From positions 196,121 to 260,120 of the forward strand of contig NZ_JPYO01000045.1 in NCBI RefSeq assembly GCF_000757485.1: a DNA stretch of 64,000 nucleotides, read 5' to 3'. Positions 33,898 to 42,286 of this stretch are shown here, piece by piece. The DNA is from Achromobacter sp. RTa. Lineage in GTDB: Bacteria; Pseudomonadota; Gammaproteobacteria; Burkholderiales; Burkholderiaceae_B. The notes beneath the pieces are model-generated. The model was not told the DNA's origin. It saw only the letters and a list, made by a program, of their open reading frames with translations, and searched no databases. Position 1 is the stretch's first letter. The number at the start of each line of letters is the position of its first letter. The position numbers and the translations under genes were made by a program.

Positions 33898-35163
33898 CTA
33901 GGCGAAGCGCGACAGCCGGAAGGCGGCCGGATCCACACTGGGCGTCTTGCCCTGGACCAGCTCGCTCATCAGCTCGCCGGCCGCCGGGCCGATGCCGAAA
34001 CCATGGCCAGAAAAGCCGGAAGCCAGGAAGAATCCCGGCACGGAATCCACGGCGGACATGACGGGCAGGGCGTCCGGCGTAACGTCGATCATGCCGGCCC
34101 AGGCGCCGGCCACCCGGGCCGCAGCGAATGCGGGGAAGGCTGCCTTGAGTTTTTCCAGGGCCGTGGAAATGGCCGCCATGCCGGGCTGCGGGTCGAGAAT
34201 CCGGTGCTGCTCGAATGGCGTGGGCGCGTCCAGCGCGAAACGGCGCGGCATCATCAGTTCCTCGAAGAAGCGCCGGCCCACGCGCAGCTTCAGGTATTTG
34301 CGCTCGGCCATCCAGGCGGGCAGGAACTGGCGCATCAGCCGGATGCTGTCGGGCGTCAGGTCGGCCGTGGAAGCGCCAAGCTGCGAAACCGTATAGCCCC
34401 CGTCGGCGCGCTTGCGGCAGGTGAAATCGCCGCCGTTGATGGCCAGGTCCATGCCGGTTTCGAGCGGTGTGGTGCGCAGCACCGACGCGTGCACCTTGAG
34501 CTGCGGAAACGACACGCCGCTGTTGCCGCAGAACAGCCGCGACCACGCGCCGCCGGCCAGCACGACGGCAGCCGCGCGGACCGCGCCTTTCTCGGTGACG
34601 ACGCCGCCGACCCTGCCGGCAGCCACGTCCAGGCCGCGCACGGCGCAGCCTTCGAATATCTGGCAGCCGGCCGCGCGCGCCAGTCCGGCGATTCCCGCCG
34701 TGGCCAGTTGCGGCTCGGCCACGCCGTCGTCGGCGTTGTACAGGGCGCCGGCCCAGTCGCGCGCGCTCTGCGCGCCCAGCAGGGCGGGCAGGCCGGCGGC
34801 GTCTATCAGCTTTGCGGGCACCGCATACGGGCGCGCGGCTTCCAGCCATTTGGCATGGCCCTGCATGTCGGCGGCGCTGCTGCCCAGGTAGGCGAGGCCG
34901 CGCTGCCGGTAGCCCACGTCGACCTGCTGCTGCAATTCGCGCCACAAGGCGTTGGCGCGCAGCGCCAGCGGCAGCTCGCGGTGGTCGCGTCCGACCGAGC
35001 GGATCCAGCCCCAGTTGCGCGAGGATTGTTCGCCCGCGATGGCGCCTTTTTCGAAGACGGTCACACGCAGGCCGGAACGGGCCAGGGCCCAGGCCGTGCT
35101 GATGCCGATGATGCCGCCGCCGATGATCGCGACGTCGACTTGGGTGGGAAGTGGGATGTCCAT
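33898..35163 (-). CDS. FAD-dependent amine/D-amino acid oxidase (DAO/DadA family)
   Basis: A 421-aa flavoenzyme. The dinucleotide motif is VAIIGGGIIGISTAWALA (11-28) with acidic end EKG; SSRNWGWIR (about 46-54) is typical of the glycine/sarcosine/gamma-glutamylputrescine oxidase branch; the C-terminal FSGHGFGIGPAAG binds the FAD diphosphate. It should oxidise a primary or secondary amine group to an imine with FAD. Start at the ATG at 35163; the frame continues far upstream only as a shadow of the permease gene. The permease stop lies 35 nt upstream. Confidence 0.9.
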   Translation of the reverse strand: MDIPLPTQVDVAIIGGGIIGISTAWALARSGLRVTVFEKGAIAGEQSSRNWGWIRSVGRDHRELPLALRANALWRELQQQVDVGYRQRGLAYLGSSAADMQGHAKWLEAARPYAVPAKLIDAAGLPALLGAQSARDWAGALYNADDGVAEPQLATAGIAGLARAAGCQIFEGCAVRGLDVAAGRVGGVVTEKGAVRAAAVVLAGGAWSRLFCGNSGVSFPQLKVHASVLRTTPLETGMDLAINGGDFTCRKRADGGYTVSQLGASTADLTPDSIRLMRQFLPAWMAERKYLKLRVGRRFFEELMMPRRFALDAPTPFEQHRILDPQPGMAAISTALEKLKAAFPAFAAARVAGAWAGMIDVTPDALPVMSAVDSVPGFFLASGFSGHGFGIGPAAGELMSELVQGKTPSVDPAAFRLSRFA

Positions 35164-35198
35164 GAAACGGATGGCGTTCGAAAGAGGTTGGCGGAAGT

Positions 35199-36491
35199 TC
35201 AACGGACCTTGGCGCGCACGCTGGCCAGCGCCACCATCGCGACAAGCCCGATCGCGATCAGGTAATAGGCGGGCGACATGATCGTGCCGGTGCGCGTCAC
35301 CAGGAAGCCCACCACTACCGGGGTGATGCCGCCGAAGAAGGTCTGCGACGCGACGTAGGCGATCGACACGCCCGTGGTGCGGCACGAGGTCGGGAACAGC
35401 TGCGCCAGGAGCGAGCCGACCGGCGCGAAATAAAAGCTGTAGAACACCAGCGACATCAGGCACTGGAACAGCACCAGCGAGCCGAACGAGGGCGTGCCGG
35501 TCAGCATCTTGAAGCTGGGCACGATGATGATCAAGCCCAGCACCAGGGCGCCTGCCATGGTCTTTACCGCGCCGTAGCGGTCGGCGGCCAGCCCGCCGAG
35601 CATCGGCAGGAAGGTGCACACCAGGCCGCTGCAGATCGATGCGACGAAAGCGTCGTCCTTGGAGATGCCGAGATTGTTGATGGCGAAGGTCGGCATATAG
35701 ATGTTGAGATAGCTGGCCACGTTGCCGGCAGCCACGATCAGCGCGCCCAGCAGCAGGTAGCGCTTGTGCAGGCGGAAGGTCTCGCGCAGGGGCGCCGCGC
35801 GTTGCGCCTTTTCTCCGTCGAATTCGGGCGTTTCGTCGATCTTGAAACGGATGTAGAGGGCGACGGGGCCGATCAGGCAACCGAAGATGAAGGGCAGGCG
35901 CCAGCCCCAGCTGTCGATCTGCGCCTGGGTGAGGTAGTGGTTGATGAAGTAGGCGAACATCGCGGACACCACCAGCGCCAGGCCGGTGGTGGAGAATTGC
36001 AGACTGGCCAGGAACGCCTTGAGCTTGGGGTTCTGCTCGGTCAGGTAGGAATTCGCGGTGCCGAATTCGCCTCCTGCCGAAAAGCCTTGCAGCAGGCGGC
36101 CCGCCACCAGCGCCACCGGCGCCAGCGCGCCGATGGTGGCGTAGGTGGGGATGAGCGCCATCAGCGCGGTGCCGATCAGCATCAGCGTGGCGGTCAGGGA
36201 CAGGGCGGCCTTGCGCCCCTTCTTGTCGGCGTAGATGCCCAGCAGGACGGCGCCCACCGGGCGGATCAGGTAGGAGCTCGCGAAAGTCAGGAAGCTGAAC
36301 AGCAGGGCGGTCTGCGGGTCGTCGGACGGGAAGAACAGCCGCGAGATCGGCAGCGCGAACAGCGCGTAGACCAGCAGGTCGTACCACTCGAAGAAGGCGC
36401 CGATGTTGGCGGCCACGATATCGCGCAGCTTGCCTTTGCGCGCGGGAACGCGCGCCGGGCGCGCGCCGATCGATGCTGAAGACGAATTCAT
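35199..36491 (-). CDS. MFS metabolite:proton symporter (MHS family)
   Basis: A 430-aa, 12-segment permease. The family pattern is NIGAFFEWYDLLVYAL near the N-terminus (TM1), the loop 2-3 motif GIYADKKGRKAAL with basic residues, and GRLLQGFSAGGEFG in TM4. MHS members import dicarboxylates, betaines, shikimate or alpha-ketoglutarate with H+. In this locus it probably brings in the amine or amino acid oxidised by the FAD enzyme. It lies between the XRE-cupin regulator and that enzyme. Confidence 0.92.
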   Translation of the reverse strand: MNSSSASIGARPARVPARKGKLRDIVAANIGAFFEWYDLLVYALFALPISRLFFPSDDPQTALLFSFLTFASSYLIRPVGAVLLGIYADKKGRKAALSLTATLMLIGTALMALIPTYATIGALAPVALVAGRLLQGFSAGGEFGTANSYLTEQNPKLKAFLASLQFSTTGLALVVSAMFAYFINHYLTQAQIDSWGWRLPFIFGCLIGPVALYIRFKIDETPEFDGEKAQRAAPLRETFRLHKRYLLLGALIVAAGNVASYLNIYMPTFAINNLGISKDDAFVASICSGLVCTFLPMLGGLAADRYGAVKTMAGALVLGLIIIVPSFKMLTGTPSFGSLVLFQCLMSLVFYSFYFAPVGSLLAQLFPTSCRTTGVSIAYVASQTFFGGITPVVVGFLVTRTGTIMSPAYYLIAIGLVAMVALASVRAKVR

Positions 36492-36578
36492 TGCGGTGTT
36501 GTCCCTTGCAAGGCCGCGTGGCGACCCTTTATTTGCCGGTATTGGCTGGAATGAGGTGTAGAAAACGAGGAGGGGGAA

Positions 36579-37193
36579 TCAGACGTAGAAATGGGTGCTG
36601 TTGACGACCAGGAAGACGGTCTTCTGGTCCCACCCGTTCTGCCACCGGTACGGGTGGCTGCCGGAAAAGCCGTAGCTGTCGCCGGCTTCCAGCAGAAAGG
36701 ATTTGTCGTCGACGAAGACCTGGAGCTTGCCGGTAAGCACGTAACCGATCTTGTCGCTGGCCTGCACCAGGAAGCCGGGGTCGGAGGCGGCGCCGGGCTC
36801 CAGCTCCATCAGGAAGCCTTCGAGGGCGGCGCAGCTGCTGGGCGTAATGCGGTACTTGGTGACGCCGTTGTTGCCCAGCTTCAACGGTTTGCGCGCGGAT
36901 ACCCGGACCGTGAATTCGTTCTGATCGTCGTTTACCGGTCCGGCCGGAGCAGGGGTCAGCAGGCTGGCGCCGTCGATGTCCAAGGCGTGGCAGATCGCCC
37001 GCAAGGTGCGAATGGACGGTGAACTGATGCCGCGCTCTACCTGGCTGATCAGCGCGATCGACATCTCGGTGCGCTCCGCCACGTCCTTCAGTTTCAGGCC
37101 CTGTTGCAGGCGCGCCGCCCGCAGGCGTTCGCCCAACGCCTTGTCGTGTTCGTCGGCGGAGTTCGGGCTGTCTTCAGGCTTATCGATTTTCAT
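36579..37193 (-). CDS. XRE-family regulator with cupin sensor domain
   Basis: A 204-aa repressor/activator: HTH of the Cro/CI type at about 17-75 (LGERLRAARLQQGLKLKDVAERTEMSIALISQVERG pattern) and a cupin domain at about 115-200 (DKIGYVLTGKLQVFVDD, LEAGDSYGFSGSHPYRW with a histidine). PuuR-like regulators of this layout control polyamine and amino acid use. It is transcribed ahead of the MFS and FAD oxidase genes, with 87 nt between, and direct repeats in its own promoter suggest autoregulation. Confidence 0.9.
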   Translation of the reverse strand: MKIDKPEDSPNSADEHDKALGERLRAARLQQGLKLKDVAERTEMSIALISQVERGISSPSIRTLRAICHALDIDGASLLTPAPAGPVNDDQNEFTVRVSARKPLKLGNNGVTKYRITPSSCAALEGFLMELEPGAASDPGFLVQASDKIGYVLTGKLQVFVDDKSFLLEAGDSYGFSGSHPYRWQNGWDQKTVFLVVNSTHFYV

Positions 37194-37208
37194 GAAACTC
37201 TGGTTCGT

Positions 37209-37249
37209 ATTTCACTCTCACTTCAAAAATATTAAGTAAATTTCACTCT
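37209..37249 (-). promoter_or_regulatory. Direct-repeat operator of the XRE-cupin regulator
   Basis: The 10-mer ATTTCACTCT occurs at 37209-37218 and again at 37240-37249, exactly 31 nt apart (three helical turns). A further CACTTC lies between, in AT-rich DNA. The sites are 16-56 nt upstream of the regulator ATG, where an XRE-family dimer would autoregulate. Confidence 0.6.
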
Positions 37250-37284
37250 TGCCACAATATCAGGTCGGGAATACCCCTAGACGT

Positions 37285-38067
37285 TTACTTATCCTTGTTC
37301 CGGAACGCCGCCTCGCCCGCGTCGGATATCTCGACCCATTTCTGGTCGGGCGCCGCGCCCACGACATAGCTGTCGTGCCAGTTCCACCATTTGTAGGTCG
37401 GCGTCTGCGGATAGCCTTCGGGCGAGTCCTCCCAGGCCTCCTGGCGGCCCAGCGGCGTAATGTCCAGGTAATTCCAGGTGCCGCCCATCTGCTCGTCGCC
37501 GCGGTTGTTCAGGAAGTAGGTGCGGAATATGCGATCCCCATCGCGGAAGAACACATTCGTGCCGTGCCATTCATCCACGCCGAAATCGGCGTCGAAGCTG
37601 TCCGTGAGGGTGAACCACGGCATCTTCCAATCCATCCGCGCCTTCAGGCGCTCGATGTCCGCCTGCGGCGCCCGGGAAACGAATACGAGGGTGGTGTCGC
37701 GGGCGTTCAGGTGGGCCAGGTGCGCGACCTGGTCGGCGACCATGGAGCAGCCGCGGCAGGCGTGCTCCGGCCAGCCATACACGCCGGGCTCGAAGAACGC
37801 GCGGTAGACGATCAGCTGCCGGCGGCCCTCGAACAGGTCGAGCAGGCCGCGCCGGCCGCCTGGGCCGTCGAAGGCATAGGCCTTGTCCACTTCCATCCAG
37901 GGCATGCGGCGGCGCTCGGCCGCCAGGGCGTCGCGGGCGCGGGTATGGGCTTTTTCCTTCACCAGCATCTGCGCGTGGGCGGCTTCCCACGCCTGGGGCG
38001 ACACGACCGGGGGCGTGCGCATGGCGGCCCGTCCGCCGGGCTTGGCTTTGTCGGTTGATGCAGTCAT
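37285..38067 (-). CDS. DUF899 thioredoxin-like family protein
   Basis: A 260-aa soluble protein of the DUF899 (SCO/thioredoxin-like) family. Landmarks are RRRMPWMEVDKAYAF (about 50-64), HACRGCSMVADQV with a CxxC (Cys97/Cys100 region), LVFVSRAP and the tail YKWWNWHDSYV. The CxxC at the thioredoxin active-site position suggests redox chemistry, but no substrate is known. AGGAGG nine nt before the ATG at 38067 fixes the start; the open frame upstream is not supported. Confidence 0.88.
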   Translation of the reverse strand: MTASTDKAKPGGRAAMRTPPVVSPQAWEAAHAQMLVKEKAHTRARDALAAERRRMPWMEVDKAYAFDGPGGRRGLLDLFEGRRQLIVYRAFFEPGVYGWPEHACRGCSMVADQVAHLAHLNARDTTLVFVSRAPQADIERLKARMDWKMPWFTLTDSFDADFGVDEWHGTNVFFRDGDRIFRTYFLNNRGDEQMGGTWNYLDITPLGRQEAWEDSPEGYPQTPTYKWWNWHDSYVVGAAPDQKWVEISDAGEAAFRNKDK

Positions 38068-38344
38068 GGCGTATTGCCTCCTGATGTAGACCGGGCGCCG
38101 ATGGGCCGGCAGCCCTGAGGACAGTGTGGCACCGTGGGCGCGGCGCCGGGAGTAACAAATATGGCGGCATTCGGCCCAGGACACCCATGCCGCGCCGCGC
38201 GCGGAGCCATTTCGAGCCCTGCACCTTCAATCTGTTGCGTGGCGAATACCTGGGCGGGAACAACATTTTCCAAAGCTTCGTAACGCGCGCGGGCGCGGCG
38301 AGGGACTATCCTCGACCTACCGGATTTCCCCCAGGAGAATCACG

Positions 38345-38824
38345 ATGCCCAGCAAGAACACGATTTGCCTTTGGTACGACCGCGACGCCCTGGACGCCGC
38401 CGAGTTCTACGCAAAAACGTTTCCGGACAGCGCGGTGGGCAAGATCCTGCGCGCGCCGGGCGACTACCCCTCCGGCAAGCAGGGCGACGTGCTGACGGTG
38501 GAATTCACCGTGATCGGCATTCCCTGCGTGGGCCTGAACGGCGGCACCGCGTTCAAGCACAGCGAAGCCTTTTCCTTCCAGGTATCCACCGAGGACCAGG
38601 CGGAGACGGACCGCCTGTGGAACGCCATCGTCGGCAACGGCGGCCAGGCGAGCGAATGCGGGTGGTGCCGGGACAAGTGGGGCCTGTCCTGGCAGATCAC
38701 CCCGCGCGTCCTCATCGAGGCCATCTCCGATCCGGATCCCGCGGCGGCCAAGCGCGCTTTCGAGGCGATGATGACGATGGGGAAGATCGATATCGCCACG
38801 ATCGAGGCCGCCCGGCGCGGCTGA
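38345..38824 (+). CDS. PhnB-like VOC family protein
   Basis: A 159-aa vicinal-oxygen-chelate fold protein of the PhnB/3-dmu-9_3-mt type. KNTICLWYDRDALDAAEFYAKTFP (about 4-27), PSGKQGDVLTVEFTVIGIP and the WCRDKWGLSWQITPR end segment (about 108-122) are typical. Such proteins lack proven activity despite the methyltransferase-related name. Good CCAGGAGA ribosome binding site. It diverges from the DUF899 gene and ends 63 nt before the convergent nuclease gene. Confidence 0.85.
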   Translation: MPSKNTICLWYDRDALDAAEFYAKTFPDSAVGKILRAPGDYPSGKQGDVLTVEFTVIGIPCVGLNGGTAFKHSEAFSFQVSTEDQAETDRLWNAIVGNGGQASECGWCRDKWGLSWQITPRVLIEAISDPDPAAAKRAFEAMMTMGKIDIATIEAARRG

Positions 38825-38887
38825 GGCGCGGCGCTGCAATGGAGTGCTGCGCGCGCTGGATCACCGTCGCGGCGCTGGGGCGGGGCT

Positions 38888-39868
38888 TCAACCGCCAGTC
38901 GGCAACAGCTTCAATCCGGTGCGCCGCACGAATTCCTCGTAGCTGATCGGCGGCCCGGCCTTGGTGCTGGCGGCGTTCGCCTGCCAGTGCACCCAGGAGC
39001 GCCCCGAGGTCGCGTCGTACACGACCTTGTAGATATAGCTGGGCACGGCCACGCCGGAGCCTATCGTCTTCGGCTTGTCGGAGTAGACCGGCCCCGTGAA
39101 CACATACACGTCGCCGGCGGCCCGCATGACGTATTTGCGGGTGTCTTGCTCGATGCTGCTCCACGCGCCGCCATTGTGCGTCTGGTCCTGCGGCACCATA
39201 TTGGCCAGGGAAAAGCTCTGCGCCATGCCTTCGGCCGTGGACATGTCGGCCGCCGGCGCCATGTGGCCGCGCGAGAAGCCGGATCCGCGGTAGTCGTCCA
39301 GCTCGGCCCGTTCCGCGCGCGGCAGCCGGGCCTCGGCATAGAACTTGTCGGTCCTGCGCTGTCCTTGCGCCTGCGTGAGCATCTGGCGATTCAGCCGCTC
39401 CGCCACGAAAACCGGCGTCTTCGTCTGGCCGTTGTGCAGGATCGCGAAGGCCGAAAAGCACACCTCCCGCAACTTCTGGCTGCCGGGCACTTCCGGCGGG
39501 CGCGAATGCGGGAAGAACTGCCGGCATTCCGAAAACATCGTTTGAGCGGGCGCGCCCGTGGGCGCCGCCGGCACCGCAATGGGCGCCGTCTGCTCCCGCT
39601 GCTGCCCGCGCTGCTGTTCCCGCGGTGATTCCCGGTGAGGCGCCCGGTGCTGCGGCCACCCCAGCTGCGTCAGGGCCTCCTGCACCGGCGCGGGGATCCG
39701 CCATTGCGGATTCAGGACATAGGAGGCGGCGCCGAAGCTGGCGAGCGACGAAAACAGCAGCGCCTTCAGGAAACGGGGGAAACGGCCGCTGGAGCGGGCG
39801 CTGGCCCGGCCCGTGGATCTGCTGGTGGAACCTTTCTTCTTGGCAGGGGATTTCTTCGCGCGCGTCAT
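38888..39868 (-). CDS. DNA/RNA non-specific endonuclease, N-terminally anchored
   Basis: A 326-aa beta-beta-alpha metal nuclease. Residues 1-32 are very basic (AKKSPAKKKG and Ser/Arg repeats), 33-52 is a membrane segment, 55-110 is a Gln/Pro/Arg-rich linker, and 110-326 is the NUC domain. The catalytic motif reads GFSRGHMAPAAD (His201), with Ser where Serratia nuclease has Asp of DRGH; the magnesium Asn is in ANMVPQDQTHNGG. It probably sits on the periplasmic face of the inner membrane. ATG at 39868 follows AGGT; the upstream frame is not supported. Confidence 0.87.
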   Translation of the reverse strand: MTRAKKSPAKKKGSTSRSTGRASARSSGRFPRFLKALLFSSLASFGAASYVLNPQWRIPAPVQEALTQLGWPQHRAPHRESPREQQRGQQREQTAPIAVPAAPTGAPAQTMFSECRQFFPHSRPPEVPGSQKLREVCFSAFAILHNGQTKTPVFVAERLNRQMLTQAQGQRRTDKFYAEARLPRAERAELDDYRGSGFSRGHMAPAADMSTAEGMAQSFSLANMVPQDQTHNGGAWSSIEQDTRKYVMRAAGDVYVFTGPVYSDKPKTIGSGVAVPSYIYKVVYDATSGRSWVHWQANAASTKAGPPISYEEFVRRTGLKLLPTGG

Positions 39869-40106
39869 TACTACCTGTGAGCTACTGCCCGGCCGCATCG
39901 GCGGCCGGCTCGGCCAAGGATTGTAGATGAGTGGCAAATTTGCCACGCACGCGCGTCCGGCTGGCTGGCCGCCGTCCCTTGTGAGACCTGGCCGAGCTTC
40001 TTTGCTGCGGGCATTCCCGGGGCTTTGTTACGCTTTTTTGCAGTATTTCCAACGTAAAATTCCGGCTGGCCGCCGCGACACGCCGGCGCCATACCCCACG
40101 GCTCCG

Positions 40107-41282
40107 ATGTACGTCGATCTCCTTACTCTTTACTTCATCATCATCGGAACGCTGCTCGCCACGGCTGGCCTGACGTTCTGGGAGCATCGGGCCCATCCCA
40201 AGCGCAGCGGGTCGCTGCGGATCCTGTCGGCGGGCTTCGCCACGCTGGCGCTGGGCTGCACGGGGGCGCTGTTCCGCAGCCTGCCGCCCAGCCCGTTCGG
40301 TTCCGCCGGGGCCAACCTCGTCGTCCTCAGCGGCTACCTGCTGGTCATGAACGGCGCCGCCTCCTTGCGCGGCAAGCGATACCGCGTTGCGCCGCTTGCG
40401 CTGCTTGCCGCCATGGCCGTGATATGGGCGGTGGCGGGCGCGCAAGGGGAGGATCTCGTCTGGAAGTACATCAGTGCGTTCCCCATCGCGCTCGTAAGCG
40501 CGTGGACCACGTGGGAATTGCTGCGCTGCGGCGATCTGAAAGCGCTGAAGCCGCTGCGCATCGCCGCAGCGGTCACGGGCATCCACGCGCTGATCTATGC
40601 CGCCCGGGCGTTCATCCTGCCCTGGTGGGTGGCGGCGCATGGCACAGGGGTGCAACTCACGGCAAGCACCCTCACCATGTACGAAGGCGTGCTGTATTCC
40701 ATCCTGCTGCCCATGACCCTGATCAAGCTTGTCCGCGAGGAGACCCATGTCGAACTCGTGCGCGAATCGCAGACCGACTATCTGACCCGGCTGGGCAACC
40801 GCCGCTGGTTTTTCGAGCAGGGCGCGCGCCTGATCGGCGAGGCAAAGGGGCGGGCGCCGGTTGCGGTGCTGGCGTTCGACCTGGACCAGTTCAAGTCCAT
40901 CAACGACCGTTACGGCCATCAGAAGGGCGACCAGGTGCTGCAATGCTTCGCGGAAACGGCTCGCGGCATGCTGGGGCCCGGCGCGATCCTGGCCCGCATC
41001 GGCGGCGAGGAGTTCGCCGCGCTGCTGTCGGGCGACGCCGCGGACCGCGCGGCGGCGCTGGGCGAGTCCGTGGCGCGGCGTTTTGCCGAAACCATATCCA
41101 ATCGGATCGACAATATCGGAATACCCGCCACCGTCAGCATCGGGCTCGTGCTGTACGAGCTTGACGCGCCGCCGCTGGCCGACGCGCTGGCCGCGGCGGA
41201 CCGGGCCCTGTACCGCGCCAAGGCGCTGGGCGGCAACCGCCTGGTCTCGGCGGGAGCGGCCCTGCGGGTGGCGGCGGGCTGA
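40107..41282 (+). CDS. Membrane diguanylate cyclase (GGDEF)
   Basis: A 391-aa protein: six hydrophobic segments (about 5-25, 40-58, 66-86, 95-111, 122-140, 155-205) followed by a GGDEF domain (about 222-388). Active-site marks are DYLTRLGNRRWF, FDLDQFKSINDRYGH and RIGGEEF (298-303), so it should make c-di-GMP from GTP. The RxxD product-inhibition site expected a few residues before GGEEF is absent (LGPGAILAR there). The ATG at 40107 starts right before the first membrane segment. A gene for an exported protein follows after 15 nt. Confidence 0.9.
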   Translation: MYVDLLTLYFIIIGTLLATAGLTFWEHRAHPKRSGSLRILSAGFATLALGCTGALFRSLPPSPFGSAGANLVVLSGYLLVMNGAASLRGKRYRVAPLALLAAMAVIWAVAGAQGEDLVWKYISAFPIALVSAWTTWELLRCGDLKALKPLRIAAAVTGIHALIYAARAFILPWWVAAHGTGVQLTASTLTMYEGVLYSILLPMTLIKLVREETHVELVRESQTDYLTRLGNRRWFFEQGARLIGEAKGRAPVAVLAFDLDQFKSINDRYGHQKGDQVLQCFAETARGMLGPGAILARIGGEEFAALLSGDAADRAAALGESVARRFAETISNRIDNIGIPATVSIGLVLYELDAPPLADALAAADRALYRAKALGGNRLVSAGAALRVAAG

Positions 41283-41297
41283 CTCCTGGAGCGGAAA

Positions 41298-42161
41298 ATG
41301 AAAATCTTCGCATCGCTGACCGTCATAGGCTCGCTTACCTTGAACCTCTCCGCCAGTCCGGCTGCCGCCGGCTCCATCGGCTACCTGGGCCCAGCCGGCT
41401 CCTGGACGCACCAGGCCTGCCTGGACCTCTACGGCGACAAGGACCTGGTCCCGCTGTCGCGCGACGACCTCTTCAAAGACTACGCCAGCGGCAAGCTGGA
41501 ACGCGCCTGCGTGCCCGTCACCACCTCCGTCGTGGGCGTCACGCCGTACCTGGACGCCGTGCTCGACCTGCCCAACGCAACCATCGTCGCCGAGTATCCC
41601 AAGATGCTGGGCTACAGCCTGCTGGCGCGGCCCGGCGCCAAGCGCGAGGACATCAAGGAAGTGCTGGCGCATCCCGTCGCCTTCGAGGAAGTGAAACCCT
41701 GGGTGGACCGCGAGATGCCCGGCGTGCGCAAGACCAACGCCGCCAGCGGCGGCGCCGCCGCCCAGGCCGTCGCCAACAGCCCGGCGCTGGACAAGGCCTC
41801 GTTCGGTCCCAAGGTCGGCGCCACGGTCTACTCCCTGGTGTCCCTGGTGGACGGCATCGAAGAGGGGCCCCACAACGTAACGCGCTGGTGGGTGCTGGGC
41901 CGAGACATGCCCGCGCCCACGGGCCACGACAAGACGTCCCTGCTGCTCGATACCTCGGACGACCGGTTCGGCGCCTCGCTGGCGTCGCTCATCGCCGCCG
42001 GGGTCCAGATCCTGACGGTATACGAGCGGCCCAGCAAGAAAACGCTCGATACGCACCGCTACCTGATCGAGGTGGCGGGGCACGCGAAGGAAGGCAAGCT
42101 GGCGGAGTTCCTGGCGGGCAACCCGGGATTCCGGGTGCTGGGGTCCTATCCCAGGAAGTAA
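41298..42161 (+). CDS. Exported prephenate dehydratase-like protein (PDT plus ACT domains)
   Basis: A 287-aa protein with a signal peptide (1-24, cleavage near AAA-GS) in front of a prephenate-dehydratase-like fold (YLGPAGSWTHQACLDLYG, 29-46; HNVTRWWVLGRD, 192-203) and a C-terminal ACT-like regulatory domain (KTSLLLDTSDDRFGASLASL then YLIEVAGH). The catalytic TRF motif is TRW (195-197), and the usual ENS segment is VPVTTSVVG (72-80), so activity may be changed or lost. The cytosolic enzyme makes phenylpyruvate; an exported form is unusual. It follows the GGDEF gene closely. Confidence 0.8.
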   Translation: MKIFASLTVIGSLTLNLSASPAAAGSIGYLGPAGSWTHQACLDLYGDKDLVPLSRDDLFKDYASGKLERACVPVTTSVVGVTPYLDAVLDLPNATIVAEYPKMLGYSLLARPGAKREDIKEVLAHPVAFEEVKPWVDREMPGVRKTNAASGGAAAQAVANSPALDKASFGPKVGATVYSLVSLVDGIEEGPHNVTRWWVLGRDMPAPTGHDKTSLLLDTSDDRFGASLASLIAAGVQILTVYERPSKKTLDTHRYLIEVAGHAKEGKLAEFLAGNPGFRVLGSYPRK

Positions 42162-42286
42162 GGCCGGCCCGGGGCGGCGCATGGAAACGCCCGCCGGAGC
42201 ATTTGTTGCGGCGGCGGTTTGGTTGTTACTCTCTGGGGCGCCGTTTCCCGCCGTTTCCCATACGCAGCGTTGACAAAGGTCTTCTG

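Noticed and set aside
35164-36387. Upstream extension of the FAD oxidase frame giving an 829-aa fusion
   Set aside because: The extension is an alternate-frame reading of the MFS permease gene; the dinucleotide motif starts right after the ATG at 35163.
39882-42182. 766-aa minus-strand open frame opposite the GGDEF and PDT-like genes
   Set aside because: Shadow of two well supported plus-strand genes; very rich in Gln, His, Arg and Gly.
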